DNA from: Odontocerum albicorne
Lineage: Eukaryota > Arthropoda > Insecta > Trichoptera > Odontoceridae
Length of the DNA: 64,000 nucleotides
Assembly (NCBI GenBank): GCA_949825065.1
Contig: OX463866.1
Location: forward strand, 3,100,409-3,164,408
Direction of reading: 5' to 3'
Below, piece by piece: positions 10,300-21,784 of this stretch. Below the pieces are notes generated by a model. The model was not told the DNA's origin. It saw only the letters and a program-made list of their open reading frames with translations, and ran no database searches. Position 1 is the first letter of the stretch. Every line of letters begins with the position of its first letter. Made by a program: the position numbers and the translations under genes.

Positions 10300-10900
10300 A
10301 GTGAGTTTGCTGATAAAATTCAAGATGTTATCAGCTTGAAAATTCAAGATGTAAAAATAGGGGGTAAGCTGGTCGACATGATTGGAACCTTTTTGTAAAT
10401 TAAAAACAAAAACTATACACAGTTTCTTAATAAAAATAAATGTCGTTATAGTTGGTACCAAAAAAATTTTTTTTTAAATAAAATCGTAAAAGTTTTTACT
10501 CCTTTTTTAAAACTCCTTTTTTTAATTTTTTTTAAATAGTCAAAAAATCGTTTTATATTTTTTCAAGGTAGGAACGATATAAACATATTTATTAAATTTG
10601 AAGGCAATCGGTTAAATAGAACTTGATATTTTATGTCGACCAGGTTGAAAAGAGTAGTTACGAGAAAAACGCATTTAAAGTTTTGAGATTATTGTCCGAG
10701 TCATTCCGGTGCGGCGTAATTGCTGCCTCATTTGTAGCTATAACTCCGTAAATATTGACAATTTTAAAATTTCCTTTTAAGAACATATTTTTAAAGGTCT
10801 AAACTTTAAGAATATGTAAAACACAAAAAAAAAACGATTTTTTAATATTTCTACTTAAATAAATTCTTCGAATATAATAAAACTATACAACAAGATCGAA
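10300..10900 (+). repeat. Repeat E, copy 1
   Basis: Non-coding sequence shared with 27215-27790: CTGGTCGACATGATTGGA, GTCATTCCGGTGCGGCGTAATTGC and AGCTATAACTCCGTAAATATTG. No termini or coding sequence found; the class is unknown. Confidence 0.7.
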
Positions 10901-11617
10901 GTATCAATCGGTTCGAAAATGTACCGATTTAAGACTCGACGACAATGCAGTCTTAACGCCCCCTCATAATTATGTACACAGCGACGCCTCCTTAACATTA
11001 AAATCGCTCACCAAGGGGGTATATTGTCCCCGCTTTAAATTGTTACTCTAATGAGAGTCAGAGGGCACTAAAAAATATTATCTTAGAGAGTTCGTTCAAC
11101 TTTTCCTCATACAATTTTATATTTAATTTTTATTTTAACGTACATACGACTATAGTAGACTCTCGATTAACCGGCTTGCGGATTAACCAGGGGCGTAAAA
11201 AATCCGGTTATGTTTTATAACAATTCGATGTATTGTTTGAAATGAAAACAATGTTGTTTATTCTATTCGATTACATAATGCAATATATAAGTAGCAGAAA
11301 ATTTAACTAGCAAAATTGTTTGTATTTGCATGTAATAGATACAAAAATTGGCGAAATTACGAACATGTTATCGACCAGAAATCCCGGTCGATGACTACGC
11401 AAATAAGTATTTACGCGCGTTTAGGTTTAGTGTTTATTTATTATGCAATCGGGCGAGCGCATCAGGTCAAATAACTTAATATTTGCTAGTTTTATTATTG
11501 AATATTTTTGTATTATTCAATCTCGTACTTAAAATCCTTAATTTGATATTTTCTTTTTTTTTTAACAAAATCGTGTGCTGAAGTAAATGTTTATTATTTT
11601 CTTAAATTTTTAATATT
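10901..11617. other. Spacer with one pogo-like end
   Basis: At 11156-11225 the motif TAGACTCTCGATTAACCGG with AAAAATCCGGTTATG resembles the pogo-like ends at 14.3-17.3 kb. The rest is AT-rich with no gene seen. Confidence 0.4.
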
Positions 11618-11872
11618 CTAGTATAGACTGGTGTGGACAATGAACAAATGGGTTTATCTACATTGTATTGTCTATCAAACTAGTATACACAAGTGTGTAC
11701 AATGAACAAGTGGGCTTATCTACATTGTATTGTCTATCAAACTAGTATACACAAGTGTGGACAATGAACAAGTGGGCTTATCTACATTGTATTGTCTATC
11801 AAACTAGTATACACAAGTGTGGACAATGAACAAGTGGGTTTATCTAGTCGTGCATTATATTGTTTATTAAAC
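11618..11872. repeat. 62-bp tandem repeat, four units
   Basis: Units start CTAGTATA at 11618, 11680, 11742 and 11804, an exact 62-bp period, each with ACAATGAACAAGTGGGCTTA. The last unit runs directly into the mariner at 11875. Confidence 0.9.
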
Positions 11873-11874
11873 TA

Positions 11875-12315
11875 CGAGGGTCATCCGGAAACTAAAGTTA
11901 CAAGGGCTCCTGAGGCTGCGGGAAATTTTCTGTTTCAAAGTTGGTGCATCTGGCGTGTAGGGGGGATCCTAACGGTCAGTTTGTTTGGTTCCACGTGTTT
12001 ATCGGCCATTTTGTTCAGTCACAGTAAATTCTTCCGATGGAGAGGTCGCCGTGCGCTCCCGCCAACTCTCGTCCGTGCGAGACCCGCGCGGACGTCAGTT
12101 TTTTGACTTTGCTGAACAATACCGCTGTGAATATCCATCGAAAGCTCGTGGAAGTTTATGGCAGTGATGTGATGAGTCGACAACATGTCACGAAGTGGGT
12201 TAGGTTGTTCAGAGAAGGCCGTACTGATACTCACGACGAGGCAAGGCAGTGATTTTGAAAAAATTGAAGAGCAAGTGCGAAATGACCGCCGTGTGACGCT
12301 TGACGACCTTCACTA
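11875..12315 (+). pseudogene. Mariner with CGAGGG end, 3'-truncated
   Basis: After TA at 11873-11874 the element begins CGAGGGTCATCCGGAAACTA, a mariner-type terminal repeat. It then encodes INIHRKL-like VNIHRKLVEVYGSDVMSRQH, VRLFREGRTDTHDEARQ and, after a stop, EEQVRNDRRVTLDDLH. It is the N-terminal third only. Its first four bases, CGAG, match the core of TACGAGTA. Confidence 0.75.
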
Positions 12316-12450
12316 AAAATTAAAATAAATAACTAGTCATATATTCATTTGTATATAAAATACGCTGTTGTGTCGTTAATTAAATAAATAAATAACTTGT
12401 AATATATTCATTTGTAGATAAAAGACACTGTTGTGTCGTTAATTAAATAA
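12316..12450. repeat. ~67-bp direct repeat pair
   Basis: Two units share ATATTCATTTGTA(T/G)ATAAAA and CTGTTGTGTCGTTAATTAAA. Confidence 0.7.
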
Positions 12451-12649
12451 AAAAATAAAAAATATTCGGCTATGACAGAAAAACTTAGAATTTAAATAAA
12501 ACGTTGTTTGGATTCCTAACGCATATTTTAAATCGAATATAATTTCTCCGCTTTAAGGTAAACCGATCCACTGATTGCGAAATCAGCGGCCGCTGGTATT
12601 TCCTCGAGTGATGTGATGTGTCCATTGCAGAAAAGGGAAAGGCAACTAT

Positions 12650-13520
12650 TTCTGAAGGTGCTTTAATATTTTATACAAAGAGGCTCGCTATTGCACGGCC
12701 ATGTCCTAGTCTTCTTGATTGGTCCGTACGAAAAGCAGAGGTCGTTAACACATTCGTGATTTGTGAACATCATTTTTATTACATACATCAGGCCGTTTCC
12801 CTGTCGGGGTGGGCAAAGAGGAGAGAGCGCCAATCTTTCACACATCTTGAGCTTTACGTTTCTTTCTTTCAAATAACATACACTTGATCTAATCATACTT
12901 ATATTAGTCTTCCACTTTCATTCATATTTGTACTTTATATTTGAAGAGTTAAACTCATAAACCACTGAACAGCCAAAAAAATACGTAAAGAGTTATAAGA
13001 AAAAAACTGTGCGGTATTTGAGTAAACTGCTTGTGGATATGTGCCCAGTGACATCTTTGGTTGTAAAACAGAATAACTTTTAGTTTGAATTCACATATAC
13101 GCCATTTATGGGTATATTGCCACTTGTTGATAGACTGTTTTTTCCATAAAACAAAATCAAAATATGGTTGTTAAGTGGTTTATGAGTTTTATTCTTCATT
13201 TGTTTTGTTAGTTTTTCTTCATTCATTCGTTTTACATGTCCAAACTATCTCTGAGTGCTATTCTTGATATGACTTAAACATCATTTTTAAGTTCACATTA
13301 ATTTCTAATAATTTCATTCCGTGTTCTGTCATACATTGTCACCCCATGTATTCTTCTCAGTACAAGCATTTTTACAGCATTTTTCGGCTCCTTTCAATCT
13401 TTTTATATACATTAAAGTTGATACTAGAATACTGTTGTGAACTATCTATCTTAAAAGATTAATGTTTTAGTGTCCCGTTAATTTTTTTCCTATCCCTACA
13501 CGCCGTTCAATATCTCTCAT
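12650..13520 (-). pseudogene. LINE P, C-terminal remnants
   Basis: Complement of the LINE P tail (WRSVLSxxP type; compare 32168-32670 and 30130-30838). Blocks at 12770-12900 and 13200-13500 are homologous to the other copies and are separated by non-homologous DNA at about 12950-13190. Multiple stops. Confidence 0.6.
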
Positions 13521-13559
13521 AGCCCCTATCTGCGAAAATAGATACCAGATGTGTGATTT

Positions 13560-14003
13560 ACTTATTTCATTCTTATATCAATTCTTCGACACATGTTTTT
13601 TTTTGTTCGAAAATATTAAAGAGCGTGGCCGCGAGACAATTTTTTTTTGCTTCCATCAATCAGTTATTCAGGTTTAGAACCACTGCAGTAGCTACAGAAC
13701 TCGATGCTAGTCATTCTTTGTTTGGAAAACAACTAGTTTTCATTTAACGCCTTTTTACTATTTTCTGGTTGGTTGGAATTTACTTATTTCATTATCGTAT
13801 CAATTCTTCGACACATATTTTTTGTGTTCAAAAATATTAAAGAGCGTGGCCGGGAGACAAATTTGTTTTTGCCTCCATCAATCGATTCTTCAGGTTTAAA
13901 ACCACTGCAGTAGGTACAGAACTCGATGTTTGTCATCGTTTGTTTGGAAAATAATTAGTTTTCATTTAACGCCCTTTTACTATTTTCTGGTTGGCTGGAA
14001 GAA
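13560..14003. repeat. 222-bp tandem duplication
   Basis: Two units start ACTTATTTCATT at 13560 and 13782, sharing AATATTAAAGAGCGTGGCCG and AACCACTGCAGTAG. Both contain a SINE1-tail-like TTTCTGGTTGG.. segment, which continues to about 14040 in the second unit, so the duplication includes SINE-derived DNA. Confidence 0.85.
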
Positions 14004-14257
14004 ATTCCTAGTGGCAATTAACTAGACAGATTGTACCATACCTAACGAAAATGTAAATTTATTGTCTTTTTAATATACTTTATATGTAAAAAAAATTACA
14101 AAAAAGTCTGAGTCAACGAAGACGAATGATTTATGTCAAGACAAATTGATTAATGTTCACAAATTAATGAACATTTTTACTGAATAATTATTTGTCAGCC
14201 CCAAAAGGTTATTTTTTCTTAAGAAAATTTACGATACATGAACAAAATATAAAACAG

Positions 14258-14345
14258 TAGAACTCCAATTATCTGGACTTTAATTATCCGACTTTTCAAT
14301 TATTCAGATTGGACAAAATAAAAAGAAATGCATCATACAAACCCG
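14258..14345. repeat. pogo-like end repeat, unit 1
   Basis: CAGTAGAACTCCAATTATCTGG, ending in ATTCAGATTGGACAAAATAAA, resembles pogo/Tigger-type terminal sequences. Related units occur at 15462, 15635, 16938, 17056 and 17290. Confidence 0.55.
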
Positions 14346-14396
14346 TAGCGTAATTATTATTATTTAAGAAAATTAATTAAACGTGACTTCACTAAG

Positions 14397-14783
14397 GCCG
14401 TGGCCACACCAAAATGCTTCGCTAGGCGCTAAGCTAAACTTTACGTGACTCATGCCTGGCCACACTAAAGTGCTACGCCCAAATTCATTTGATAGTCGGC
14501 AGTGGTTGAGTCAACACATAATGTCATTCTCAAAACTAACCAATTTCATTACAACTTACCTTATCTTTATTTACTTTTTGTGCAACGTCATTCCAAAGTG
14601 ATTTTATTACAGGTACATTTTTGTATAATTTGCTCGATGGGTTCCACAAATGCTCCCTTTTATACACAGCTGTTATTAAAACTTCCGCCATCTTGTAAAT
14701 TAACCAACACGTCTGTTCGCTCGGAGATTCACTCGGTGACTAATCGTCATGCAAAGTGGCGTGCAGTGTGGCCACTGCGATAG
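14397..14783. mobile_element. Possible TIR element (GGCCACAC ends)
   Basis: GGCCGTGGCCACACC and GGCCACACTAAAGTGCTACG on the left face the complement of GGCCACACTGCACGCCACTT on the right. The imperfect inverted repeats span ~390 bp of non-coding DNA. The class is uncertain. Confidence 0.4.
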
Positions 14784-14879
14784 TATGCGATACGTTGATT
14801 CGCTAGGATATGTCGCCTAACTTGTAACATAGCTCTAAGCATCAATCGAGGCCCCTTCCTGGGAAGCCACGGCTTAAGA

Positions 14880-15112
14880 CTTTTGACAAAGTTCTTGCTG
14901 GAGGATGTAATTAACATGATGAGAGAGTACGAAGTTTCTGCATCAATAATCAAAACCATTCAAAGTATTAACAAGAATGGGAAGGCACGAATCAAGGCCA
15001 ACGGATACCTAACAAAAGAGATACCCACTGCAACCGGTATCAAACAGGGAGACGGTCTCAGCCCATTCCTTTTTAACATTATTATGGATAGAATCATATG
15101 GTAGAGGAGGTG
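14880..15112 (+). pseudogene. LINE reverse-transcriptase fragment
   Basis: Reads ASIIKTIQSINKNGKARIK then ATGIKQGDGLSPFLFNIIMD, the conserved reverse-transcriptase region before the YADD box. It ends at ...MDRII, where a non-RT segment begins. Confidence 0.8.
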
Positions 15113-15460
15113 ACTTCTTTGGACCTAGGTTACAAAATGGGGACGTCATCATCCCAGGACAGCCCACCGTCACAAAGAGGTCATACGATCTAAGCCAAGA
15201 GGAAGAAGAAGAATTATTAAACGACCTAACAAAAGAGATACCCACTGCAACCGGTATCAAACAGGGAGACAGTCTCAGCTCATTCCTTTTAAACATTATT
15301 ATGGATAGAATCATATGGCAGAGGAGGTGACTTCTTTGGGCCTGGGTTACAAAATGGGGACGTCATCATCCCAGGACAGCCCACCGTCACAAGCAGGTCA
15401 TACGATCTAAACCAAGAGGAAGAAGAAGAATTAAACGTGGACCTAACAGAAGTTATTTTT
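15113..15460 (+). repeat. Duplicated LINE segment ending in (GAA)n
   Basis: A module of about 200 bp, running from the RT motif TACCCACTGCAACCGG through GAGGAGGTGACTTCTTTGG and CATCATCCCAGGACAGCCCA to GAGGAAGAAGAAGAA, occurs twice in tandem (15018-15217 and 15238-15435). Short duplicated LINE fragments with tails like this suggest tandem duplication or repeated template use. Confidence 0.65.
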
Positions 15461-15461
15461 C

Positions 15462-15700
15462 TACAGTAGAACCTCGACAATCCGAATTGTCGATTATTCG
15501 GATTGGATAAATTATGTAAAAAAAAAACAAAAAAATGCCGGATCACACGAACCCAAGACCTTCGAATATTTTTTTTTACGAAAATTTATTATAAGTAAGC
15601 CTTGTGGAATAAAAAATATTGAAAGTATGGTAAAGTAGAACCTCGATTATCAGGACCTTTATTATCTGATCAGATTGGACAAAAAATATCTATGATATCT
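15462..15700. repeat. pogo-like end repeats, units 2-3
   Basis: GTAGAACCTCGACAATCCG with TTCGGATTGGATAAATTA (15465) and GTAGAACCTCGATTATCAGG with CAGATTGGACAAAAAAT (15633). Confidence 0.6.
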
Positions 15701-15702
15701 CT

Positions 15703-15999
15703 ATATGAGAGAGTTCGGTGTCTATCCGTGGCTTTATCCTACTCAGTTCCTGCTGGGCATGCTCGGGTATAACTCATTGAGCGTAAGAAGAGATGTGCGT
15801 CTCCTGGTATACGTTGTCAGACTCGTTCGGGGAGTTATGAGCTGTCCAGCATTACTACAAAGATTAGCGTTAAATGTTCCTAACAATTGCACTAGACTGC
15901 GCTGGCAAGAACTGTTCTCAATAACATACGCAAGAGCGGGTCTTCCAGCCGCTATGCCTGTTGGAAGGGCCTTAACTCTTTTGAACGGGACTGCTTAGG
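15703..15999 (+). pseudogene. LINE U C-terminus
   Basis: FGVYPWLYPTQFLLGMLGYN, RRDVRLLVYVVRLVRGVMSC and LALNVPNNCTRLRWQELF form the C-terminal end of a Jockey/R1-like LINE ORF known in insects, ending in a stop at about 15999. A diverged relative is at 35589-36044. Confidence 0.75.
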
Positions 16000-16022
16000 A
16001 TATTGACATATTTCATATCACA

Positions 16023-16661
16023 TTAACCATTCCTTCCCTGTGTTGGGTATCTTCTACACGTTGCTTCTAATAACAATCAATATCTCTATAAATATTATAA
16101 ATACAAGGTTAAGATTTTAGGTATTCCTCCATAATATATTTACGCATTGATTTAAAAAATAATATTAATAATAATCAGAATTTATCGAGTACATCGAGGT
16201 GTTTTGTAAAGATCGAAAACAAATTCGCATTTAAACGTTGCGAGTGCTTCGTCTTGATGATAGGTGAATAGTATGCGGGAAGCGCGACACTATATTCGCA
16301 TCTCACTCTTGCATACTAGACTGAATTGCGAGGAGCTGAATGGTCTCAACGTCGCAAGCAAAGGCGTAAGCGCCGGGGTATGCGACTGACGTTCCGCGCC
16401 ACTAGTTGCCTCTATGCTTGCAAACAGGTTAGACGTACGCCCGTTCCGTGAGCGTTTTTTAATGTTTTCAGATGGTTTTTTAATGTTTTCAGCAAATAAA
16501 TCTCAATTATTATAATTTTTAACTTCAATTATAATTAATTAAGGGGATTATCTATGAATGTTCTTATTTTTCCGATTTAAAATCGCAAATTTTTTATTGC
16601 GTACTCACTACCCAACACCGGAGCACGCGTATTATTTTTATCACCGTAAGGGAAGGGTTAA
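16023..16661. mobile_element. piggyBac-type MITE A, copy 1
   Basis: TTAA at both ends with inverted termini TTAACCATTCCTTCCCTGTG and the complement of TTAACCCTTCCCTTACGGTG. The 639-bp body is non-coding and shared with 29177-29794 (reverse) and 49488-50122. TTAA targets are the hallmark of piggyBac transposases. Confidence 0.85.
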
Positions 16662-16799
16662 CAAAAGCAAAAGTAAATTATCTTCTAAGATTGAGCGCGT
16701 TAGAAAGCACTCATCAACGTATTTATGTTAAGTGACTTTGAATATATGTAAATGTTTGTATTTTTCAATGTAATTGGGCTAAGCCTGTTTTGAAAAAAA

Positions 16800-17375
16800 T
16801 AATTAAATAAAAATAAATTAAAGAATAGAAAAATACCGGATTATACACACCCCTGACTTTAATCTTCATGTATTATTTTTTAACAAAAATTATTTACATT
16901 TGGGTGTGACTGAATAAATAACCGAATCAAATCTAGTACCGTAGAACCTTTGTAATCCGAATTTTCGATTATTCGGATTGGACAAATTACACGATAAAAT
17001 AGAAAAATATAAGATTAAGTAAATAATATGTGACCCTAACTGAATAAAATCTAATACAATAGAACATCGATCATTTATTTGTTTTACTATCGGAATTGAA
17101 GAAAATAAATAAAGAAAATTGAAAGTTCCGGATTATTACACATTTATTGTACGTGGGCCTAACTGAACGAATTAATGAAAAAAATCAGAAATATACCAAA
17201 ATATATACAATATAGTACAAACCCACGATGTAAATTTTTGGATATCCTTTCACGAAAATTTATAAATTGACCTGAGACTGAATCAATTAATTGATAGTAC
17301 AGTAGAACCTCGATTAACAGGAGGTCGATTATCCGAATATTCAATTATTCCGACTGGATAAAATAAATGAAAAAA
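16800..17375. repeat. pogo-like repeat cluster, units 4-6
   Basis: TAGAACCT(C/T).. motifs at 16938, 17056 and 17290, separated by related A/T-rich segments with CCGGATTATACACA-type sequence. It looks like a decayed tandem array. Confidence 0.55.
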
Positions 17376-17462
17376 ATAGTGGATTGTACTTATGTGATTC
17401 GTAACACCTGGCGGTACAGTGACATCTATCAAAGAATACGAAATTAATTAATTTGCCGGTTT

Positions 17463-17640
17463 AAAAAAAACAGATGCGTGAGACTCTCGCGTGGTAGAAG
17501 TGAAACTTCTTAGCTCCTAGGAAAAGTTGATTTTATGCGTTGCTTTTTTTTTCATTTCTTAACGATTTTTTTTTAGGATTAGGAAATGGTTATGTGGAAT
17601 TTAATTCGAGAAATTCTCTTAATTAAATAAAAATATATAT
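17463..17640 (+). repeat. Helentron-type tail fragment
   Basis: AACAGATGCGTGAGACTCTCGCGTGGTAGAAG through GGAATTTAATTCGAG matches 9190-9355, the segment after the endonuclease stop. Here it stands alone. Confidence 0.65.
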
Positions 17641-17714
17641 TTTTATATTTTTTTATTAATAAATAATAATAATTTTAATAATAAATAATAATTTTAATAA
17701 TAATATAATAAAAA

Positions 17715-18470
17715 GAGAAAACATTAAAAAAGGAAGCTATCAAAAGATCTGGGCTCATCTAATAACATCCCCCCGGTCAAAATAGACCCCACCAATATAG
17801 AGCGAGCCCAGCCACGGGGACACCAGATGTTTTTCAGCCCACACCCTTGAACACGTAGAACAAGAAAATAAAAAAAACACAGAAAATAAATATATGACAA
17901 AAAAAATACATTCAAGAGAGAATACATTAAAAGGTCCAGGCTCATCCCACAAACATTCCCCCGGCCGAGATACACCCCACCAATGTAGGGCGAGCCTGAC
18001 CGCAAGGGCATCGGGGGGCTTCGATCCCACACCCCCGCATATCTAGATTAAAGAATAAATAAAAAAACAAAAATGTATGGTAGAAAACAAAATAAAAAGT
18101 AAATCCACATATACGAGTACCATCTCAGGTTAACTGTCAGCAAGAACTGAAAAAAGAAAAGCCTCAAAGGAGTCCAAATTTTACAAAATGACAAATGGGA
18201 AATGAAATAGTTGAGACAACATTGAAATAGTTAGGCAGTAATACATTGAAATAGTTAAGCAGTTTTAAAAGAATGAATGAGGAGATAACGCACAAACACT
18301 TACGCACAATCCCAGATTCACCACCAGCGAAAAAGAGAAAAGAAAAAAAAAAGCAAATAAGAGACCCACTAACCACTGAGAAACCCACTAACCACCCAGA
18401 AGATAACACTTTAGAGCATCTCTGAAGGTACAACTATTCACCCACTCCTTTAAGGCCTATCCAAGGGGCA
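17715..18470 (-). pseudogene. LINE K 3' end with internal duplication
   Basis: Reverse copy of the LINE K C-terminus and 3' UTR seen at 7090-7640. The segment GGGCTCGC...CACCAATAT...GGGG occurs twice (17745-17840 and 17930-18035). The UTR carries TACGAGTA at 18112-18119. Confidence 0.65.
18112..18119. repeat. TACGAGTA octamer with sister TA site
   Basis: CACATA-TACGAGTA-CCATCTCAGG here aligns to CACAAA-TA-CCACATCAG (complement of about 7435-7455) in the other LINE K copy, so six bases are extra. Confidence 0.6.
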
Positions 18471-18539
18471 ATATATTAGAAATATGATTGCACAGAGTGG
18501 ATATTCAATATACGAGTAGTCATCGCTATCACCAGTTCA

Positions 18540-18725
18540 CTACTCCCCTCATGGAATGACAAGCATTTTCCCGCCAAGTATTCGGGAGTATAAGCTATGC
18601 CTTCTGTCATACCTATTCTTTGAAAAAGAAAAAAAAGGATAGAAGAACAATGTCAGTGTGCTTTGATCGTCTCATTTTGTTGTACCATCGGATCCAGTAC
18701 AACTGTACGTTCGGTTAGTTTACTG
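18540..18725 (+). mobile_element. SINE2, copy 2
   Basis: Shares CCAAGTATTCGGGAGTATAAG and GATCGTCTCATTTTGTTGTACCATCGG-type sequence with 10150-10285. The head is degenerate, with TACGAGTA at 18511-18518 just upstream. Confidence 0.55.
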
Positions 18726-18729
18726 CAGT

Positions 18730-19420
18730 GCGACGGCTTACTCACTAAAAAAAAATCCACACTACAGATTCTTGACTACGAAGCCCAGCAACGACAAGAG
18801 TAAAGTGACGAAGGCGTCCTTGGTGAATTGATTATGACTCACTCACTTAAAACAAACTCCACGAAACAGCTGCGCTTTCTAACTGAATTGACGTTGAAAT
18901 TGCTAAAGGGTTCTCGACTACGAGGTTCAACAACGACAACAAGAGTTAAGTGAAGAAGTTATTCTTGATGAATTGATTAAGGATCACTCACTAAAAACAA
19001 ACTTCATGACAAAGCTTCGTTTTCCAACTGAATTGACGTTGAAATTGCTAAGGAATCATCGACTATGAGGCCTAACAACGACGACAAGAGTTAAGTGAAG
19101 AAGTTATTCTTGATGAATTGATTAAGGCTCACTCACTAAAAACAAACTTTACGACAAAGCTTCGTTTTCCAAATGAATTGACGTTGAAATTGATAAGGAA
19201 TCCTCGACTATGAGGCCTAACAACGACGACAAGAGTTAAGTGAAGAAGTTATTCTTGATGAATTGATTAAGACTCACTTACCAACAACAAATAACATGGC
19301 ACAGCTTAGTTTTCCAACTAAATTGACGTTGAAATTGCTAGAGGAGCCTCGACTACGAGGCTTAGCAACGACGACAAGAGTCAAGTGACGAAGTTCTTCA
19401 TGATGAATTGATCGAATATG
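18730..19420. repeat. 145-bp tandem array, about five units
   Basis: The CTAYGAG..CAACGACGACAAGAG core recurs at 18776, 18918, 19063, 19208 and 19353 (periods 142, 145, 145, 145). Each unit also has AATTGACGTTGAAATTG and CTTGATGAATTGATTAAG. Non-coding. Confidence 0.9.
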
Positions 19421-19783
19421 GGGTTACTTTGTTATTGTTTTGAGTGTGTCTTGTACAAATAATTTTTTATTGTATAACACTGTTTACATGACAACGTTAA
19501 CTTTAATTTGTTGTTTTATATTATGTATCAAAAAGGTCATTTGACCTTTTAAATTAAAAAAATAAAAGTATAAGTGGTTTGGACGGCTCCTTTTTCATTT
19601 CATTTCGTACAAAAACATATTTTTTGTAATGGTGTATTAAATTTATGTAAATTATTTGAAAATGTATAAAATTGTTATTTTTGTAAACATTATGCGTAGA
19701 TTCTACGTAATTATGTAACTTTATCTAGAAATAATGTATTATGAACTATAAGTTAGTCTGATTACTGAGTTGATGAAGTATTG
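19421..19783. other. Unassigned spacer
   Basis: AT-rich; no gene or repeat family recognised. Confidence 0.4.
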
Positions 19784-20330
19784 AAAATGTACTGTACTAC
19801 TATGCAATCAAATTTTCTTCTCCCTGGCTCCATCCCAACTCACTGTCTGCGAAGACTGTTGGGGTCAGCTCTCCTCGTCCTCAGGTTGTATGCTCTTCTG
19901 TCCCGGACTACATCCCCCTGGCCGTGCCTCTGCATCAGGTTATCTTTTTGCACCACCCACGAATTATTTGGTCTTCCTCTGGTTGTTATTCGAGGAAGAT
20001 CCATGGAGATTGGCTGGTTCACAATGTGATAGAGTGCTCTGCGTTCAACGTGCCCATACCATCTCAATCCATCCGCATCTCCTCCATCTTACTGTTGATG
20101 TCTGTAACACCTATGCTTCCTGTCTCTTAGAGACACACCAGCTGACCATCTTAGCATGCGCATTTCAGCAGTTTCTAGTTGCCTGTAGTAAGAGTTATAC
20201 ACCGTCCAGCATTCGGAGTCATAGAGGAGTGCGGGTCTGACAATCGTTTGGTATACATTTCCATTTAACTTTACTGGCATTTTCGGATCACATAGAACTC
20301 CCGTCATTGATCTAAACTTCATGCATTACT
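19784..20330 (-). pseudogene. LINE R C-terminus
   Basis: Minus-strand reading: KFRSMTGVLCDPKMPVKLNG, VRPALLYDSECWTVYNSYY, LETAEMRMLRWSAGVSLRD, then RWYGHVERRALYHIVNQPIS and ITTRGRPNNSW. This is a non-LTR retrotransposon C-terminus; a frameshift near 20085 splits it. Other copies are at 28516 and 33856. Confidence 0.8.
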
Positions 20331-20394
20331 TTGTAATAAACTGCCATCAAGTAATGTGAATCATGGTTTTAAAGTGGTCCCTGATTTTTTTTTA

Positions 20395-21096
20395 CCTAGA
20401 CTCCAGTATTATCAATTGCGAAGGATGTAAAGTTGAGGTGAAAAGAACTGGAATGGTGAAAATGTGATGTCAAAGCTAAAAAATATGTATGGAAGAGCAG
20501 AATCATCACTACCATACGTCTAGTTTAGTTTGTCGTCTTTGCAATAGTGTTGTACGGCCAAGAAACTTGGACTCTGAAAGCAAGCGACAGACTTATAATA
20601 GGTGCATATGAAATGTGGTACTAGAGAAGGGTGTTTCGAATTCCATGGACAACTGATGCCCCAATTCCCGAAGATCTGAGAATCAACGACAGATTGTTGG
20701 CAATATGCTTTCAACGAGTCCTTCGATTCTTTGGGCACATTGCTTGTGGCCAAGGAGTCACTGGATGCGTGGAAGGACGACGTATAACAGGAAGAATTCC
20801 AATATGTTCCAACAACGGAGGATGCAAAGCTGAGGTGAAAAGAAGAACTGGAATCGCATAAAATGCAATGTCAAAGCTGGAAAATGTATGGTAGAGCAGA
20901 ATTAACCCCATCACGAAAAAAATGCACATAGTGAAATCTCTCGTCTTTGCAATATTCATGTATGGCGCGGAGACATGGACTCTGAGAACTAGCGAGAGAC
21001 GTAGAATAGATGCTTTTGAAATGTGGTGCTGCAGAAATATGTCACAAATTCCATGGACAGCAAGACAAACTAACGCCTCGATTTTAAAAGAACTGA
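20395..21096 (+). pseudogene. LINE S C-terminus, tandem fragments
   Basis: Two overlapping copies of one LINE tail: VFAIVLYGQETWTLKASDR...VFRIPWTTDAP...LLAICFQRVLRFFGHIACG, then KSLVFAIFMYGAETWTLRTS...CCRNMSQIPWTARQTNASIL. Stops and gaps throughout. The second is interrupted by LINE J and resumes at 21785. Confidence 0.75.
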
Positions 21097-21775
21097 GTAA
21101 AATGTGTGTCTAAGATTCATTTTCAACCTACGAAAGTATGATCATATAACTTCATACCAGAAGGCATTGAACTGGTTGAATGTTAGAAATAGACGCCAAA
21201 TTCACATACTGTCTATTGTATAATATCCTTGACTGTCCCGCCGCACCCTCTTATCTCACCGAAAATTTTCAGCGTCTTTCCAATCATGGATTAGCGCTAC
21301 GCTCAAACAGAGACTGTCTATTGGCCTTTCCAGTTCACCGCTCCTCTTTCTTTACGTCGTCCTTTACTGTCCATGCAGTCAGACTTGGAATCAATTACAA
21401 ACCAATATAAGATTCGCTCCGTCCTTGGCATGCTTTAAGAAGCGACTGAAAAAACTCTTAATTTCTAGTCAGTAAAATAACGTGTTTCATTCCTGATTTT
21501 TCTTTTCCTTTCTTCTCCACCATCCCTTCCTTTCCTTTTGATTGATGATATCTCACTTTATATGAAAAATAATGTTTGGGTGATTATCCGTCTTTGTGGG
21601 GTTCGTGGGCATGTGCTCACGTATATGTTTATGGATTTCGTGGGGATGGATAGTCGTTTGAATGATTTATGCGACCACGTAACTTGCTTCATTTACTTTT
21701 GTCTGGTTGTTTGGAAGATATTGCCGCCTGGCAATAATCCCGCCAGATTGTATTTGCAATAAAAGTGTTAAATAA
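21097..21775 (+). mobile_element. LINE J, 5'-truncated insertion
   Basis: Carries the C-terminal ORF (IHILS-type, YLTENFQRLSNHGLALRSNR, SSFFTSSFTVHAVRL, one frame break at 21225), then the 3' UTR and the tail GCCGCCTGGCAATAATCCCGCC...GCAATAAAAGTGTTAAATAAATAAA. It lies inside LINE S. Confidence 0.85.
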
Positions 21776-21784
21776 ATAAATTAC

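Noticed and set aside
11792..12106. 104-codon ORF starting in the 62-bp repeats
   Set aside because: It runs from tandem repeat into mariner terminal DNA in the wrong frame for the transposase.
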